A DNA stretch of 44,196 nucleotides. Origin: Leptospirillum sp037442005 (GTDB lineage Bacteria > Nitrospirota > Leptospirillia > Leptospirillales > Leptospirillaceae). The position numbers were made by a program, and so were the translations under genes. Below are positions 1 to 7,931 of this stretch, piece by piece. Position 1 is the stretch's first letter. Each line of letters begins with the position of its first letter. The stretch spans positions 1-44,196 of the forward strand of contig JBBIRA010000011.1 of assembly GCA_037442005.1 (NCBI GenBank), in the 5' to 3' direction. Under the pieces are notes generated by a model. It made no database searches. It had not been told where the DNA came from and was given only the letters and a program-made list of their open reading frames with translations.

Positions 1-1
1 A

Positions 2-457
2 ATGATGGCTGTCGAGGCCATCTCTGCCTACTTCCGCGGCAAACCGGACCAGGCGATTCCCCTGCTCGAAAAGGTCGTGATGATCGATCCTCTCTCGGAA
101 GTCCTGTTCTGGCTTCTCTCCCTCTGTTACGAGCTGGCGGGGGAATTAACACAGGCCATCGAAGCCTCTTCCCGTGTCCTGCACCATACGAGAGAGCCAG
201 TGACCCTGTTCCACAATATCGGACGGCTGAATATGAAAAAAGGTGAACCGATGTCATCGGTCACCGATCTTCTGGAACAGTTCATCCGATATCATGGTCC
301 CCAAGAGGGATTTTTCAGGGTATTGGCGGAACTTTACCTTGTAAGGAATGATCGGGATAACGCGATTTTGGCACTCAAGGACGGAATGCAACGGAGTCAG
401 GAAAACAGTTCCCTGTTTGAAGACTATAAAAGACTCGTGGACGACCCTCACGACTGA
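2..457 (+). CDS. TPR-repeat protein, C-terminal part
   Basis: The protein reads as alternating short helices with the Ala/Leu/Tyr spacing of tetratricopeptide repeats. Residues about 1-60 and 65-150 contain several helix pairs, for example the segments around PLSEVLFWLLSLCYELAGE and FFRVLAELYLVRNDRDNAI. TPR domains are protein-interaction scaffolds, so no enzymatic role can be deduced. The first ATG lies at the very edge of the window and has no visible ribosome binding site, so the gene very probably starts upstream and only its C-terminal part is seen. It converges on the ppx operon, with a GC-rich hairpin between the two stop codons. Confidence 0.6.
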   Translation: MMAVEAISAYFRGKPDQAIPLLEKVVMIDPLSEVLFWLLSLCYELAGELTQAIEASSRVLHHTREPVTLFHNIGRLNMKKGEPMSSVTDLLEQFIRYHGPQEGFFRVLAELYLVRNDRDNAILALKDGMQRSQENSSLFEDYKRLVDDPHD

Positions 458-463
458 TCCCGT

Positions 464-484
464 GGGGAGCCCCGGAGGCTCCCC
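464..484. terminator. Hairpin between convergent genes
   Basis: GGGGAGCC, a five-base loop and GGCTCCCC form a perfect 8-bp GC-rich stem just after the stop of the TPR gene and just before the stop of ppx on the other strand. No clear U-tract follows in either direction, so it may be a weak or factor-assisted bidirectional terminator. Confidence 0.5.
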
Positions 485-496
485 CGATCATCCCTC

Positions 497-1447
497 TTAT
501 TTTGCCATCAAAGCGGTCTTTAAAAGAGCACCTTCCCTCAGGCCGGAGTCCGAAACAATCAACCCGGCAAGACTCAGCTGCTCCATCAGCCCTTCAAGGA
601 TCAAGCCTCCGGAAAGAATAAGATCCTCTCTTCCCTTCTCGATTCCGGGCAGTTTTAGCCGCTCGGCAAGAGTCAGCGCCGAAAGCCTTGAGACCAGCTC
701 TGAAATGCGGGAACGCTGCAACCCGTGTCCATGAATTTTTTTGGGGTCGTACAGGCTCATCCCCATCGAAAACGCCATCAGGGTGGTGACCGTTCCTGCC
801 GTTCCCACGCAAGTGACGCTTGAGGTTAAAAAGGGAAGCAGTTTCGAAACAACCTCTTCGAAAGATCTTCTGATTTCCGCCCTGGCCCGGCCAAGATCCT
901 CACCCGACGGAGGGTCGGAATGAATCATCCGCTCGGTCAGGGTGACAACCCCGAGCTCCAACGAAAAGGCACGAAGACTTTCCTGAACGGTCTCGCCATA
1001 GATCAGCTCTGTAGAGCCGCCACCGATATCAATCACAAGATACGGAGGCGTCAGATCGAACAGATTTCCCAACGCGCCATGGTAGGTCCAGACAGCCTCC
1101 GTTTCTCCGGAAATCACCTCCAGAGGATAGCCTGTCCGGGTCCGGACCGTTTCCAGAACCTCACTCTGATTTCTGGATTGCCGGACCGCCGATGTCCCGA
1201 TCATCCGGATCACGTCCGGACGAAACGGAAGCGCTTTGGACAAAAAAAGCCCGATGGCGTCCGTGGTCCGGGAAAGGGCCGCCTCACCGATCACACCGGT
1301 CTGGTGCAGCCCCGCCCCCAGACGGGTAATTTTTCCGTCTGTCAGAAGGGTATCGGTAATCCGGGAGTTCGACACATCGGCAACCATCATCCGTACAGAG
1401 TTGGTCCCCACATCAATCATACAAACCCGACATTTTGACTGTTTCAA
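497..1447 (-). CDS. ppx: Exopolyphosphatase / pppGpp phosphatase, Ppx/GppA family
   Basis: This is an ASKHA-fold phosphatase that removes terminal phosphate from polyphosphate or from pppGpp. The N-terminal phosphate-1 motif reads MIDVGTNSVRMMV, the second phosphate loop reads VIDIGGGSTE (about 125 residues later), and ISGETEA carries the Glu expected for catalysis. At about 316 residues it matches the short two-domain form without the C-terminal HD domain of the long E. coli enzymes. The start chosen is a TTG preceded by GAAGGAT at 6-7 bases; an upstream in-frame TTG at 1465 lacks a ribosome binding site. It is the last gene of a GGDEF-recG-unknown-ppx run. Ppx and GppA activities cannot be separated by sequence alone. 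Confidence 0.88.
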   Translation of the reverse strand: MKQSKCRVCMIDVGTNSVRMMVADVSNSRITDTLLTDGKITRLGAGLHQTGVIGEAALSRTTDAIGLFLSKALPFRPDVIRMIGTSAVRQSRNQSEVLETVRTRTGYPLEVISGETEAVWTYHGALGNLFDLTPPYLVIDIGGGSTELIYGETVQESLRAFSLELGVVTLTERMIHSDPPSGEDLGRARAEIRRSFEEVVSKLLPFLTSSVTCVGTAGTVTTLMAFSMGMSLYDPKKIHGHGLQRSRISELVSRLSALTLAERLKLPGIEKGREDLILSGGLILEGLMEQLSLAGLIVSDSGLREGALLKTALMAK

Positions 1448-1473
1448 ACGTCTATCCTTCCGCAATGATCCTG

Positions 1474-1830
1474 CTATGGCTCACGTTCTTTCTCACCAAC
1501 TTCTTCCTTCTCCAAAAGATCACTCGCATCACTCCGCTTGAGAAGCCTGGACCGCTCCTCCCGAAATCGCAGCACCCGCCCTTTTAACAACTCCCATTCA
1601 ACCTGCTCCCCTTCATCAAGGCTACCCTGTTTTTTCCGAAGGGAGGCAAATTCTCCGAGCTCAAAGGTCGCGCTTTCAAGATTGCGTTCATTCTGACGAA
1701 GAGCAAGACCGGTGCGAAGAATTTCCGGGAAATGAAAGAGCTGAAACAGTGAGATCTGGCTCCACTTCCTGGAAAAGCCAAGACCTCTCAGGAAATCCTC
1801 TTTCATTGATTGCTTTGACGATGGGTTCAT
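1474..1830 (-). CDS. Hypothetical coiled-coil protein (118 aa)
   Basis: I do not recognise the family. The protein is charged and mostly helical. Its C-terminal half is rich in Glu, Arg, Lys and Leu with heptad-like spacing and suggests a coiled coil; the middle segment FQLFHFPEILRTGLALRQNE could be an amphipathic helix. The ATG at 1830 has a good AAGGAG eight bases upstream; a longer reading to 2007 would run inside recG and is not supported. It lies 16 bases after recG and 26 bases before ppx, so it is almost certainly co-transcribed with both. No signal peptide or membrane segment is visible. Confidence 0.65.
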   Translation of the reverse strand: MNPSSKQSMKEDFLRGLGFSRKWSQISLFQLFHFPEILRTGLALRQNERNLESATFELGEFASLRKKQGSLDEGEQVEWELLKGRVLRFREERSRLLKRSDASDLLEKEEVGEKEREP

Positions 1831-1846
1831 AGATTGACTCCTTACT

Positions 1847-3988
1847 TTACCGGACCCCCAGCCATTCATCCACACCCGCATAGCGTGAACGGACAAAATC
1901 AGACAGGGTTGTCCATTCCCAGCTCCACTGACTATGAGACTCCGAGGGAGCCGCTCCGGCTTCAACAAACAACTGAACATCGGACCGGGCCTTTTCAAGC
2001 CACGCAAAATCTCTCAACAGATCGGCACAAACAAACGCCGGTGCACCGGATTGCCGGGTCCCCAAAAACTCGCCCGGCCCCCTTGAACGGAGATCCTCTT
2101 CGGAAACCCGGAAGCCATCATCGGACTCTTCCAGAATCCTTAACCGGGAAATGGCTTCAGGCGACGCCTTTTCTCCCGGAATGAGGAAAAAGAATCCGGG
2201 GAGCTGTCCCCGGCCGATCCGTCCCCGAAGCTGGTGAAGTTGCGCCAGACCGAACCGTTCGGCATTCTCAACCACCATCGCCGTTGCATTCGGGATATCC
2301 ACCCCGACCTCGATCACCGTTGTCGAAACCAGCATCAAAAGCTCGCCTGCCCGGAACCGGGTCATCATCTCATCTCTGTCCTCCGGAGGGGTTCTCCCGG
2401 TCAAAAATCCGATCTCAAGGGGAGCGAATCGGGCAGAAAGCCATTCCCAGTTGCTCCGGGCATCTTTGGCCTCGATCTGGTCAGACTCTTCAATGAGCGG
2501 ATAAACGACAAAAGCCTGTTCCCCCCGTTCGAGAAACGGGCGGATCTTCTTCTCCCAGAACCGTTCTCCCCCCCGTTCGATGGTGGTCCGGACCGGAACC
2601 CTTCCCGGAGGCTTCTCATCAAGCAGTGAGACATCCATATCCCCATAATAGGACATGGCCAACGATCTCGGAATCGGTGTGGCCGTCATCAATAACGTGT
2701 CGGGGCTTGCCCCTTTTCCCATCAGAACACGCCGCTGATCCACGCCAAACCGGTGCTGCTCATCGACAATGACCAGCCCCAGATTTGAAAAGTTCAACCC
2801 CTCCTGAATCAATGCCTGCGTCCCGATCACCAGAGGGATCGTCCCATCATACACGCCTTCAACGATTTTCTTTCTTTCAGCCCCCTTGACCGAATGGGTC
2901 AGGAGAGCCGGCATCAGCCCCAAAGGTGATAAAAACCCGGAAAGCGTCTTTTGATGCTGCCGGGCTAAAATCTCCGTCGGTGCCATCAACGCCCCCTGAA
3001 AGCCGGATCGAAAGGCCAGATAAAGGGCCCAGGCGGCAATGACCGTCTTCCCGGATCCCACATCTCCCAACAGTAACCGGTTCATCGGATATTCCCTGCT
3101 GAAATCCAGACACACATCATCCATGGCCCGTCGCTGGGCCGCTGTCAGCGAAAAAGGAAGCGCCGACTCAAACACGTGACGGTCTTCTGCTGACAGCTGA
3201 TACGACCTGGTTCGTCCCTGTGAGCGGGACTCCAGACGCTCCTGGAACATCAGAAACTCCAGCAGAAAAAATTCTTCATAAATCAGACGGTGACGGGGAG
3301 GGTACAACGGAGAAAGAAGGTCGTCGGGGGATCCTCCCGCCGGGATATCCGCCGGAAAGTGAAGACCAACAATCATCTTGATCCATGGAAGGAAAGAATG
3401 GCGGGAAAGAACGGCCGCGGGCAGGGGCTCAAACGCTGATCCCCACAAGGACAGAAGGGTTTCTCCGATGATTTTCCGGAAAAAGGAAGAGGTCAACCCC
3501 GACGCTTCCCGATAAACCGGGACAATCCGGTTGACATGGAAGCTTTTTCGACCTTTGGCCTCCGGGTCGATTTTCTCAACGACGGGGCTCTTGACCACCA
3601 CCGATCGATCGAACTCCGAATACTCAACCTTACCGAAGAAGAATGCGGTCGAGCCTTCCGTCAGGACCTTCAGCAAGTATTCCTGACCGAACCAGACGGC
3701 CTTGATCACGCCGGAGTCATCAGAAAGAACCGCTTCGATCACCGGCACCCGGAGTTTTTTGATTTCTTTTTTCCGGATGGAACGGACAGTCGCCACGAAT
3801 CCCCGGGAATCCCCCTCCCGCAGCAGTCCGATGGAAGGAACACCCCGCCGGTCCTCATAGCGAAAGGGTAGTGTATAAACAAGATCCAGAACAGTCCGGA
3901 TTCCGAGCTTCAGAAGTCGATCGGCCCGTCGGGGCCCCACATCGGAAAGAGACTGAACAGGTGTGTTGGGGGTCAGAGGTGAGGACAT
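1847..3988 (-). CDS. recG: ATP-dependent DNA helicase RecG
   Basis: RecG remodels stalled replication forks and branch-migrates Holliday junctions. In order the 713-residue protein shows the N-terminal wedge/OB region (about 1-270, beginning with the helix-hairpin-like VQSLSDVGPRRADRLLKLGI), Walker A GDVGSGKT at 308-315, the DEQH box in VIVDEQHRFGV, motif III TATPIPRSL, and a C-terminal helicase half with VSTTVIEVGVDIPNA and QLRGRIGRG. Length and motifs are those of intact RecG. It follows the GGDEF gene by about 85 bases and probably shares its transcript. Confidence 0.97.
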   Translation of the reverse strand: MSSPLTPNTPVQSLSDVGPRRADRLLKLGIRTVLDLVYTLPFRYEDRRGVPSIGLLREGDSRGFVATVRSIRKKEIKKLRVPVIEAVLSDDSGVIKAVWFGQEYLLKVLTEGSTAFFFGKVEYSEFDRSVVVKSPVVEKIDPEAKGRKSFHVNRIVPVYREASGLTSSFFRKIIGETLLSLWGSAFEPLPAAVLSRHSFLPWIKMIVGLHFPADIPAGGSPDDLLSPLYPPRHRLIYEEFFLLEFLMFQERLESRSQGRTRSYQLSAEDRHVFESALPFSLTAAQRRAMDDVCLDFSREYPMNRLLLGDVGSGKTVIAAWALYLAFRSGFQGALMAPTEILARQHQKTLSGFLSPLGLMPALLTHSVKGAERKKIVEGVYDGTIPLVIGTQALIQEGLNFSNLGLVIVDEQHRFGVDQRRVLMGKGASPDTLLMTATPIPRSLAMSYYGDMDVSLLDEKPPGRVPVRTTIERGGERFWEKKIRPFLERGEQAFVVYPLIEESDQIEAKDARSNWEWLSARFAPLEIGFLTGRTPPEDRDEMMTRFRAGELLMLVSTTVIEVGVDIPNATAMVVENAERFGLAQLHQLRGRIGRGQLPGFFFLIPGEKASPEAISRLRILEESDDGFRVSEEDLRSRGPGEFLGTRQSGAPAFVCADLLRDFAWLEKARSDVQLFVEAGAAPSESHSQWSWEWTTLSDFVRSRYAGVDEWLGVR

Positions 3989-4072
3989 GGATCATCCCGG
4001 CGAAATGTGATCAATGGCAAAAGAACTTCAATAACAACAGGGATGAGAGCCACACCTTGCACGCTTCCCTCA

Positions 4073-5188
4073 TCAGGCAAATCGGTCGTCCAGATGAATA
4101 GCCCGGACTTTATTCCGGCCATCTTCCTTGGCCCGGTACAAAGCCTTGTCCGCCAGGGAGAAGAACTGGTCAAAATCCCCGACCGACCGATAATTTCCTC
4201 CAGCGAGTCCCACACTGATGGTCACATGGTCTCCTTTTTTTCCCGGAAGGAAAATGGTCGGAGAGCCAGTTCCCTGATCCACCTGCTTCCGGATTTCCTC
4301 GGCCTTGTGGACGGCATCCTCCATCAGCATATCGGTAAAGACCACCAGAAACTCATCGCCCCCCCACCGGCAAAACAGATGCTCCATCCCCTCAAGATTC
4401 TTTTCAACCAGAGACACCAGCTGACGAAGAAACTGATCCCCCGCCCCATGTCCGTGCTGGTCGTTCAGCGCTTTGAAGTAATCGGCATCAAAAACCATAA
4501 AGGTGATCGTCCTGCCAACAAAAGATCCCTGCCTTCGCTGAAGCCCCCGGCGATTCAGGATTCCTGTCAACGGATCCAGGTTCGCCTCAATCGAGGAGGA
4601 CAACAGTTGCTTGTTCGTTGTCTGAAGGTCCTCTCCGATTTTTTTGATCGACGAGAGAAGCTCTCTCGATTCTTGCGTAATCTGCTGAAAAACCTGCTTC
4701 GCATCCTCCAGTGATTTCGTCTGATTCAGTCGTTCGACATTTTGCACCAGACGGAAAGACGCACTCTCGAGCGTTCCGGAGGCCTGAAGGATCATCTGAT
4801 TCAGGAGCGATACGGTGTTCTTGAACTGTTTTTTCTCGTCGAGGACTTCTTTTAAAAAGCGCCGGTTCCGGATAATGATTTCAGACAGGATCATCCCGGC
4901 CTGCCGGAGATTTTCCTCCTCCGAGACCAGAAGGATCGTCGATGTCAGGGTTTTTAATTCCTCCAGCTGCTTCTGCGTCCAGGAATCTTCCTCCATTTCG
5001 GCATAGAGAGAAGAGGACTCCAGAAGATCCGGCAGGATCCGGTTCTCTGCCGTGTTATCCATCTGGGAATAGATCCGGGCATAATGAAAAGGGGTTGGAG
5101 AAATCCCATCACGCATCAACTGTTTCAGCGCAAAAGCGGCAATCTCAGCGGATGTTTTACGACGTTTGCTTTTATCTTCTTCAGTGTT
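4073..5188 (-). CDS. GGDEF-domain protein, probable diguanylate cyclase
   Basis: The C-terminal third is a GGDEF domain: it begins LDPLTGILNRRGL, has the metal-binding DADYFK stretch, DQHGHGAGDQFL, and an intact RWGGDEF active-site loop, so it should condense GTP into cyclic di-GMP. No RxxD inhibitory site is present at the usual place just before GGDEF, so product inhibition may be absent. The first 200 residues are helical and coiled-coil-rich with no recognisable sensor domain and no membrane segment, pointing to a cytoplasmic protein. I prefer a TTG start at 5188 because GGGAG lies five bases upstream; the ATG at 5221 has no ribosome binding site. The IS element ends only about 80 bases upstream, so its promoter region has been altered. 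Confidence 0.85.
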   Translation of the reverse strand, partial: NTEEDKSKRRKTSAEIAAFALKQLMRDGISPTPFHYARIYSQMDNTAENRILPDLLESSSLYAEMEEDSWTQKQLEELKTLTSTILLVSEEENLRQAGMILSEIIIRNRRFLKEVLDEKKQFKNTVSLLNQMILQASGTLESASFRLVQNVERLNQTKSLEDAKQVFQQITQESRELLSSIKKIGEDLQTTNKQLLSSSIEANLDPLTGILNRRGLQRRQGSFVGRTITFMVFDADYFKALNDQHGHGAGDQFLRQLVSLVEKNLEGMEHLFCRWGGDEFLVVFTDMLMEDAVHKAEEIRKQVDQGTGSPTIFLPGKKGDHVTISVGLAGGNYRSVGDFDQFFSLADKALYRAKEDGRNKVRAIHLDDRFA

Positions 5189-5266
5189 CAAAGGATCTCC
5201 CTGTTCAGAAGAGAAGATCATCGAAAAGCGAAAACCAATGACACCGGGTCACATTGATCAGACGAA

Positions 5267-5400
5267 TGAACTCTCCCACCGCTAAACCGTTTGCGCGGTT
5301 GTAGCGGGGGTTTCTTTCCTCACGGAAAGAGGTTCCTGGTTCCGCGTCCCCTGCCTGGCACCGTTTCCGATGACAGGACTTGCGATGGACTCCCCAGGCG
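5267..5400 (-). ncRNA. Predicted guide (omega) RNA region at the right end
   Basis: In characterised TnpB elements a guide RNA overlaps the 3' end of tnpB and runs through the right end into flanking DNA. Here this stretch holds the right-end hairpin and further GC-rich inverted segments, such as CCTCACGGAAAGAGG at about 5318-5332. By analogy the guide would be the minus-strand DNA just left of 5267. The limits are inferred, not observed. Confidence 0.35.
5279..5307. repeat. Right-end hairpin of the IS element
   Basis: CCGCT and AACCG on one side pair with CGGTT and AGCGG on the other, with a small bulge and a six-base loop. Such imperfect subterminal palindromes are the recognition sites of Y1 transposases. 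The tnpB stop codon is inside it. Confidence 0.65.
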
Positions 5401-6763
5401 TGGATTCGGACCGCACCGGCCCTATTACTGCTTTATGCTGCCGTCTGATGCTACAGTTTTTGGTTTCTTTTGGCTTATAACCTCCAGAAAGCAGCAACCG
5501 CACGCCGCGCAGGGCGATCACTCGCCCCGCGTTGTGATCGGCATGATCTCGATGCCCACAGGCTTGGCAGACAAACACGGACTGAGATTCCCTGTTGTCA
5601 GGTTGAATATGCCCACACTTGGCACATTCCTGCGAGGTTTGATAAGGGTTGATCTTGATGCACAGCTTGCCGGCCTTGTATTTGGTGAAAGTCACCGTTT
5701 TGCCCCAGGCAGCAGCAAGGATCTTCTTGTTGAGACCCGCCTTTGCCGCCGCCTGATTTCTGGCCCATTTGCCGTTTTCGTCTTTCCTGGCCTTGGGCTT
5801 TTTCGTCATTCCCTTGACGTTCAGATCCTCAAATACTATCAACAGGTGATCGGGATTATCCACAATGGCCCTGCTCGTCTTGTGGGCAAAATCCTCCCGG
5901 ACATTCTTGCCGTACTGACAAGTCTCGGCGAGACGCTTTTTGGTCTTTCGATAGTTCGCGCCGAGCGGACGTTTCTCCTTGACCGCCTGGGTGCGCTGTC
6001 TGGACATCTTTCGCTGGTAGCGTTTGGTCTGGCGCGCTTTCTTCTCCATGCGCTCTTTCTGAACTGGATCAAAATCGAAGGTTTCCCCATGATTACCAGC
6101 CATCGGGATTTCCACGCCCCGGTCACCGCCAAAGGTCCGGCCCAGCAATTCCTCTTCGGAAAACTGACGCAGCCACGCCACAGTTTCTGCCTCATCTGGG
6201 ACTTGGTCATGATCCTCGTTACTGAACGAAAGAAACCATTTTCCAGCTTCCACGCCAATGCGGATGGAACTGGGAATACGATATTCCCTGTGCGCGTTAA
6301 ACATAATGTCCCCAACGGGGAACTTTTTGGTTCCAACGGTCAGTTTGTTTCCCAATATCTCACCGGTTTGCGTATCCACAATCGGCGAAAAGGCGAACAG
6401 TTCCGATGTAAGCCAAACTGCCTGCCGCCCCATTTTCTTTTTGATGACAGGGCGACCACCCAGTTTCTGAAAGAATCGCTGATAGGCTTGTTTCCAGCGA
6501 ACCGCGCCGTTACGCAGCACTTGAGAGGGTACTTCCTTGAGCCAAGGCGTGAGCTCCAGATCCACATAGCGACTATATTGCTGATCTACCGGCGGGTAGT
6601 GCCCGGCCAGGTCCAGCGCCTTTCTGGCAAACTTCCGATAGTACCGGTCTTCCGTCACCTTGGCGTTATAGATGAACCGCTGACATCCGATCCACCGCAA
6701 CAGGATTTGCGCCTGGGCAGGCGTTGGATAACATCGGAAGCGGAAACCGGTTTGCGTTTGCAT
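5282..6763 (-). CDS. tnpB: TnpB RNA-guided nuclease of an IS605-type element
   Basis: TnpB proteins are RuvC-fold nucleases, ancestors of Cas12, that cut DNA using a guide RNA made from the element's right end. With the ATG at 6763 the protein has 493 residues. The RuvC triad appears intact: Asp about 214 in TFGGDRGVEIP, Glu about 312 in VFEDLNVKGM, Asp about 409 in RDHADHNAGR. Zinc-ribbon cysteines are at about 380, 383, 399 and 402 (CAKCGH ... CQACGH). The N-terminal FRFRCYPTPAQ is the usual family opening. The long basic tail after the last motif overlaps the region that normally encodes the guide RNA. The stop codon lies inside the right-end hairpin. Confidence 0.93.
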   Translation of the reverse strand: MQTQTGFRFRCYPTPAQAQILLRWIGCQRFIYNAKVTEDRYYRKFARKALDLAGHYPPVDQQYSRYVDLELTPWLKEVPSQVLRNGAVRWKQAYQRFFQKLGGRPVIKKKMGRQAVWLTSELFAFSPIVDTQTGEILGNKLTVGTKKFPVGDIMFNAHREYRIPSSIRIGVEAGKWFLSFSNEDHDQVPDEAETVAWLRQFSEEELLGRTFGGDRGVEIPMAGNHGETFDFDPVQKERMEKKARQTKRYQRKMSRQRTQAVKEKRPLGANYRKTKKRLAETCQYGKNVREDFAHKTSRAIVDNPDHLLIVFEDLNVKGMTKKPKARKDENGKWARNQAAAKAGLNKKILAAAWGKTVTFTKYKAGKLCIKINPYQTSQECAKCGHIQPDNRESQSVFVCQACGHRDHADHNAGRVIALRGVRLLLSGGYKPKETKNCSIRRQHKAVIGPVRSESTPGESIASPVIGNGARQGTRNQEPLSVRKETPATTAQTV

Positions 6764-6786
6764 GATCCTATGATAAGCTTGGCCGC

Positions 6787-7227
6787 ATGGACAATCAAGC
6801 AAACAAATCATCATCTCACGCGGTATATTCGCTCAAGCTGCATATCGTGTTCGTGACCAAATACCGGCGCAAAACCCTGACACCGGAGTTGCTGGATTAC
6901 TTGCGCGAAGCCTTTACGGAAATACTGGAAGGCTGGCGATGCACCCTGCTGGAGTTTGGCGGAGAATCAGATCATGTGCATCTGCTGGCGGAGATCCACC
7001 CGGCCCTCAACATCTCCACGTTGATCAACAACCTGAAAACCGCCAGCGCCCGGCGGGCACGGAACCGCTTTGTTGAGCATCTGAAACCGTTCTACTGGAA
7101 GCCGTACTTCTGGCACCGCGCCTACTATGTGGGCAGCGTCGGCGGCGCCACGTTGGAGACCGTGCGGCGTTATGTGGAGAGTCAGGGGACCAAGGAAAAG
7201 CCCCGTAAGACTAAATTGCCCTCTTGA
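6787..7227 (+). CDS. tnpA: IS200/IS605 Y1 HUH transposase TnpA
   Basis: This small single-strand transposase (146 residues) cuts and rejoins element ends using one tyrosine. The HUH metal motif is HVH at residues 63-65 in SDHVHLLAEIHP, and the catalytic tyrosine is Tyr129 in VRRYVESQG. The opening SLKLHIVFVTKYRRK and the segment WKPYFWHRAYYVGSVGG are hallmarks of the family. Length is normal and no frame break is seen. Divergent from tnpB, with 23 bases between the two starts. Confidence 0.94.
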   Translation: MDNQANKSSSHAVYSLKLHIVFVTKYRRKTLTPELLDYLREAFTEILEGWRCTLLEFGGESDHVHLLAEIHPALNISTLINNLKTASARRARNRFVEHLKPFYWKPYFWHRAYYVGSVGGATLETVRRYVESQGTKEKPRKTKLPS

Positions 7228-7228
7228 C

Positions 7229-7257
7229 CCCCTCTTGGCTTGCGGCCCAGGAAGGGG
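7229..7257. repeat. Left-end hairpin of the IS element
   Basis: CCCCT and, across an imperfect inner stem and a loop around cttgcgg, AGGGG form a subterminal palindrome directly after the tnpA stop, where the left-end recognition hairpin of IS605-type elements is expected. Confidence 0.5.
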
Positions 7258-7637
7258 AATGCGCGGGAAAATGTTCAAAAAATTGCTGGCCATCGAAACC
7301 GATGAATCCTTTTCCGGAATTGAGCAATCAGTCTAACGATGAAGCATTAAAAGATCAACTTGTGATTCTCTTTTAACCTTTTCTATAAAGCTATATATTG
7401 TTCATTTTTTTGAGGTGAACCAATATTGCCTTTCAGACGAAACGACAGAAGAGCCCTTACGGTATCCGAAAGAATTCTCCGGATAACAGCCCGGGGTGCC
7501 AGACCGACACAGGGTGGTGAAATCGGAACGAAGTCCCCCATCAAAAAGCGCCACAAAAATAACTTGATTTCATTGTCCGTTCCCTCTAGAATGAAGGGGT
7601 TTTGTGGATGGATCTTGTCTAAAGAAAGGTAAAGACC
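7258..7637. other. Intergenic region between the IS element and rpmB
   Basis: No convincing gene. It becomes AT-rich from about 7330 and includes a possible promoter, TTGTGA-18-TATAAA, at 7360-7389. A 68-codon reading frame from a TTG at 7426 has a GAGGTG eight bases upstream, but its Arg/Lys-rich product is unfamiliar and its tail overlaps the rpmB promoter, so I do not call it a gene. Before the IS insertion this was probably the divergent promoter region of rpmB and the GGDEF-recG operon. Confidence 0.4.
7564..7592 (+). promoter_or_regulatory. Sigma-70-type promoter of rpmB
   Basis: TTGATT and TAGAAT are separated by exactly 17 bases. The predicted start of transcription lies about 38 bases before the rpmB start codon. 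Confidence 0.6.
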
Positions 7638-7829
7638 GTGGCGAAAGAATGTGCAGTTTGTGGCAAGACAAAGGTAATCGGGAACCAGATCAGCCACTCC
7701 CACCGGGTGAGCAAAAGAGCGTTCCGGCCAAACCTTCAGACCGTCCGTGCAATGATCAACGGAGCAGCCAAAAGACTTAAGGTTTGTACCCGTTGCATCC
7801 GGAGCGGTAAGGTTCAAAAGGCACTCTAG
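7638..7829 (+). CDS. rpmB: 50S ribosomal protein L28
   Basis: The 63-residue product has the L28 features: CAVCGKTKVIGNQISHSHRVSKR at the N-terminus followed by FRPNLQTVR and a C-terminal KVCTRCIRSGKV. The two Cys pairs (CxxC near residues 5-8 and 50-53) mark the zinc-binding variant. It starts with GTG at 7638. It is monocistronic, with its own promoter and a following 10-bp hairpin. Confidence 0.95.
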   Translation: MAKECAVCGKTKVIGNQISHSHRVSKRAFRPNLQTVRAMINGAAKRLKVCTRCIRSGKVQKAL

Positions 7830-7867
7830 CCCTTTCCGTTCTTCCTCCCTTGAAGGGATCTGATACC

Positions 7868-7895
7868 GGAGGAGCAACCGACATTTTGCTCCTCC
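7868..7895. terminator. Hairpin after rpmB and ridA
   Basis: GGAGGAGCAA and TTGCTCCTCC form a perfect 10-bp stem with an eight-base loop between the convergent rpmB and ridA genes. The plus-strand side is followed by a T-containing but interrupted stretch (atcatatcaatttt). Likely a bidirectional terminator. Confidence 0.6.
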
Positions 7896-7931
7896 ATCAT
7901 ATCAATTTTCTCTTCAGGATTTTCTCCCGAA

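Larger units (their letters stand above)
5267..7270. mobile_element. IS200/IS605-family insertion sequence (tnpA + tnpB)
   Basis: Two divergent genes, a Y1 HUH transposase (tnpA, plus strand) and a TnpB nuclease (minus strand), start 23 bases apart, the arrangement of IS605-type elements. Subterminal hairpins occur beyond each stop: 5279-5307 after tnpB (right end) and 7229-7257 after tnpA (left end). Reading the minus strand, the right end runs through TGGGAGAGTTCA at about 5267, which resembles known right-end cleavage contexts. The left boundary is not resolved and is given approximately. The family moves as single-stranded DNA without target duplications, so none are expected. Both genes look intact. 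Confidence 0.85.

Noticed and set aside
5282..6763. Cas12-type CRISPR effector
   Set aside because: Size (493 residues), neighbouring tnpA and end hairpins identify it as transposon TnpB; there is no CRISPR array.
5291..6856. 521-codon plus-strand frame across the IS element
   Set aside because: It is antisense to tnpB, whose RuvC and zinc-ribbon motifs are intact, and the product has no recognisable fold.
7426..7632. 68-codon plus frame upstream of rpmB with a GAGGTG ribosome binding site
   Set aside because: Arg/Lys-rich product without a known family, TTG start, and overlap with a good rpmB promoter; left as intergenic.
7383..7877. 164-codon minus-strand frame over rpmB
   Set aside because: It covers rpmB in antisense and has no family similarity.
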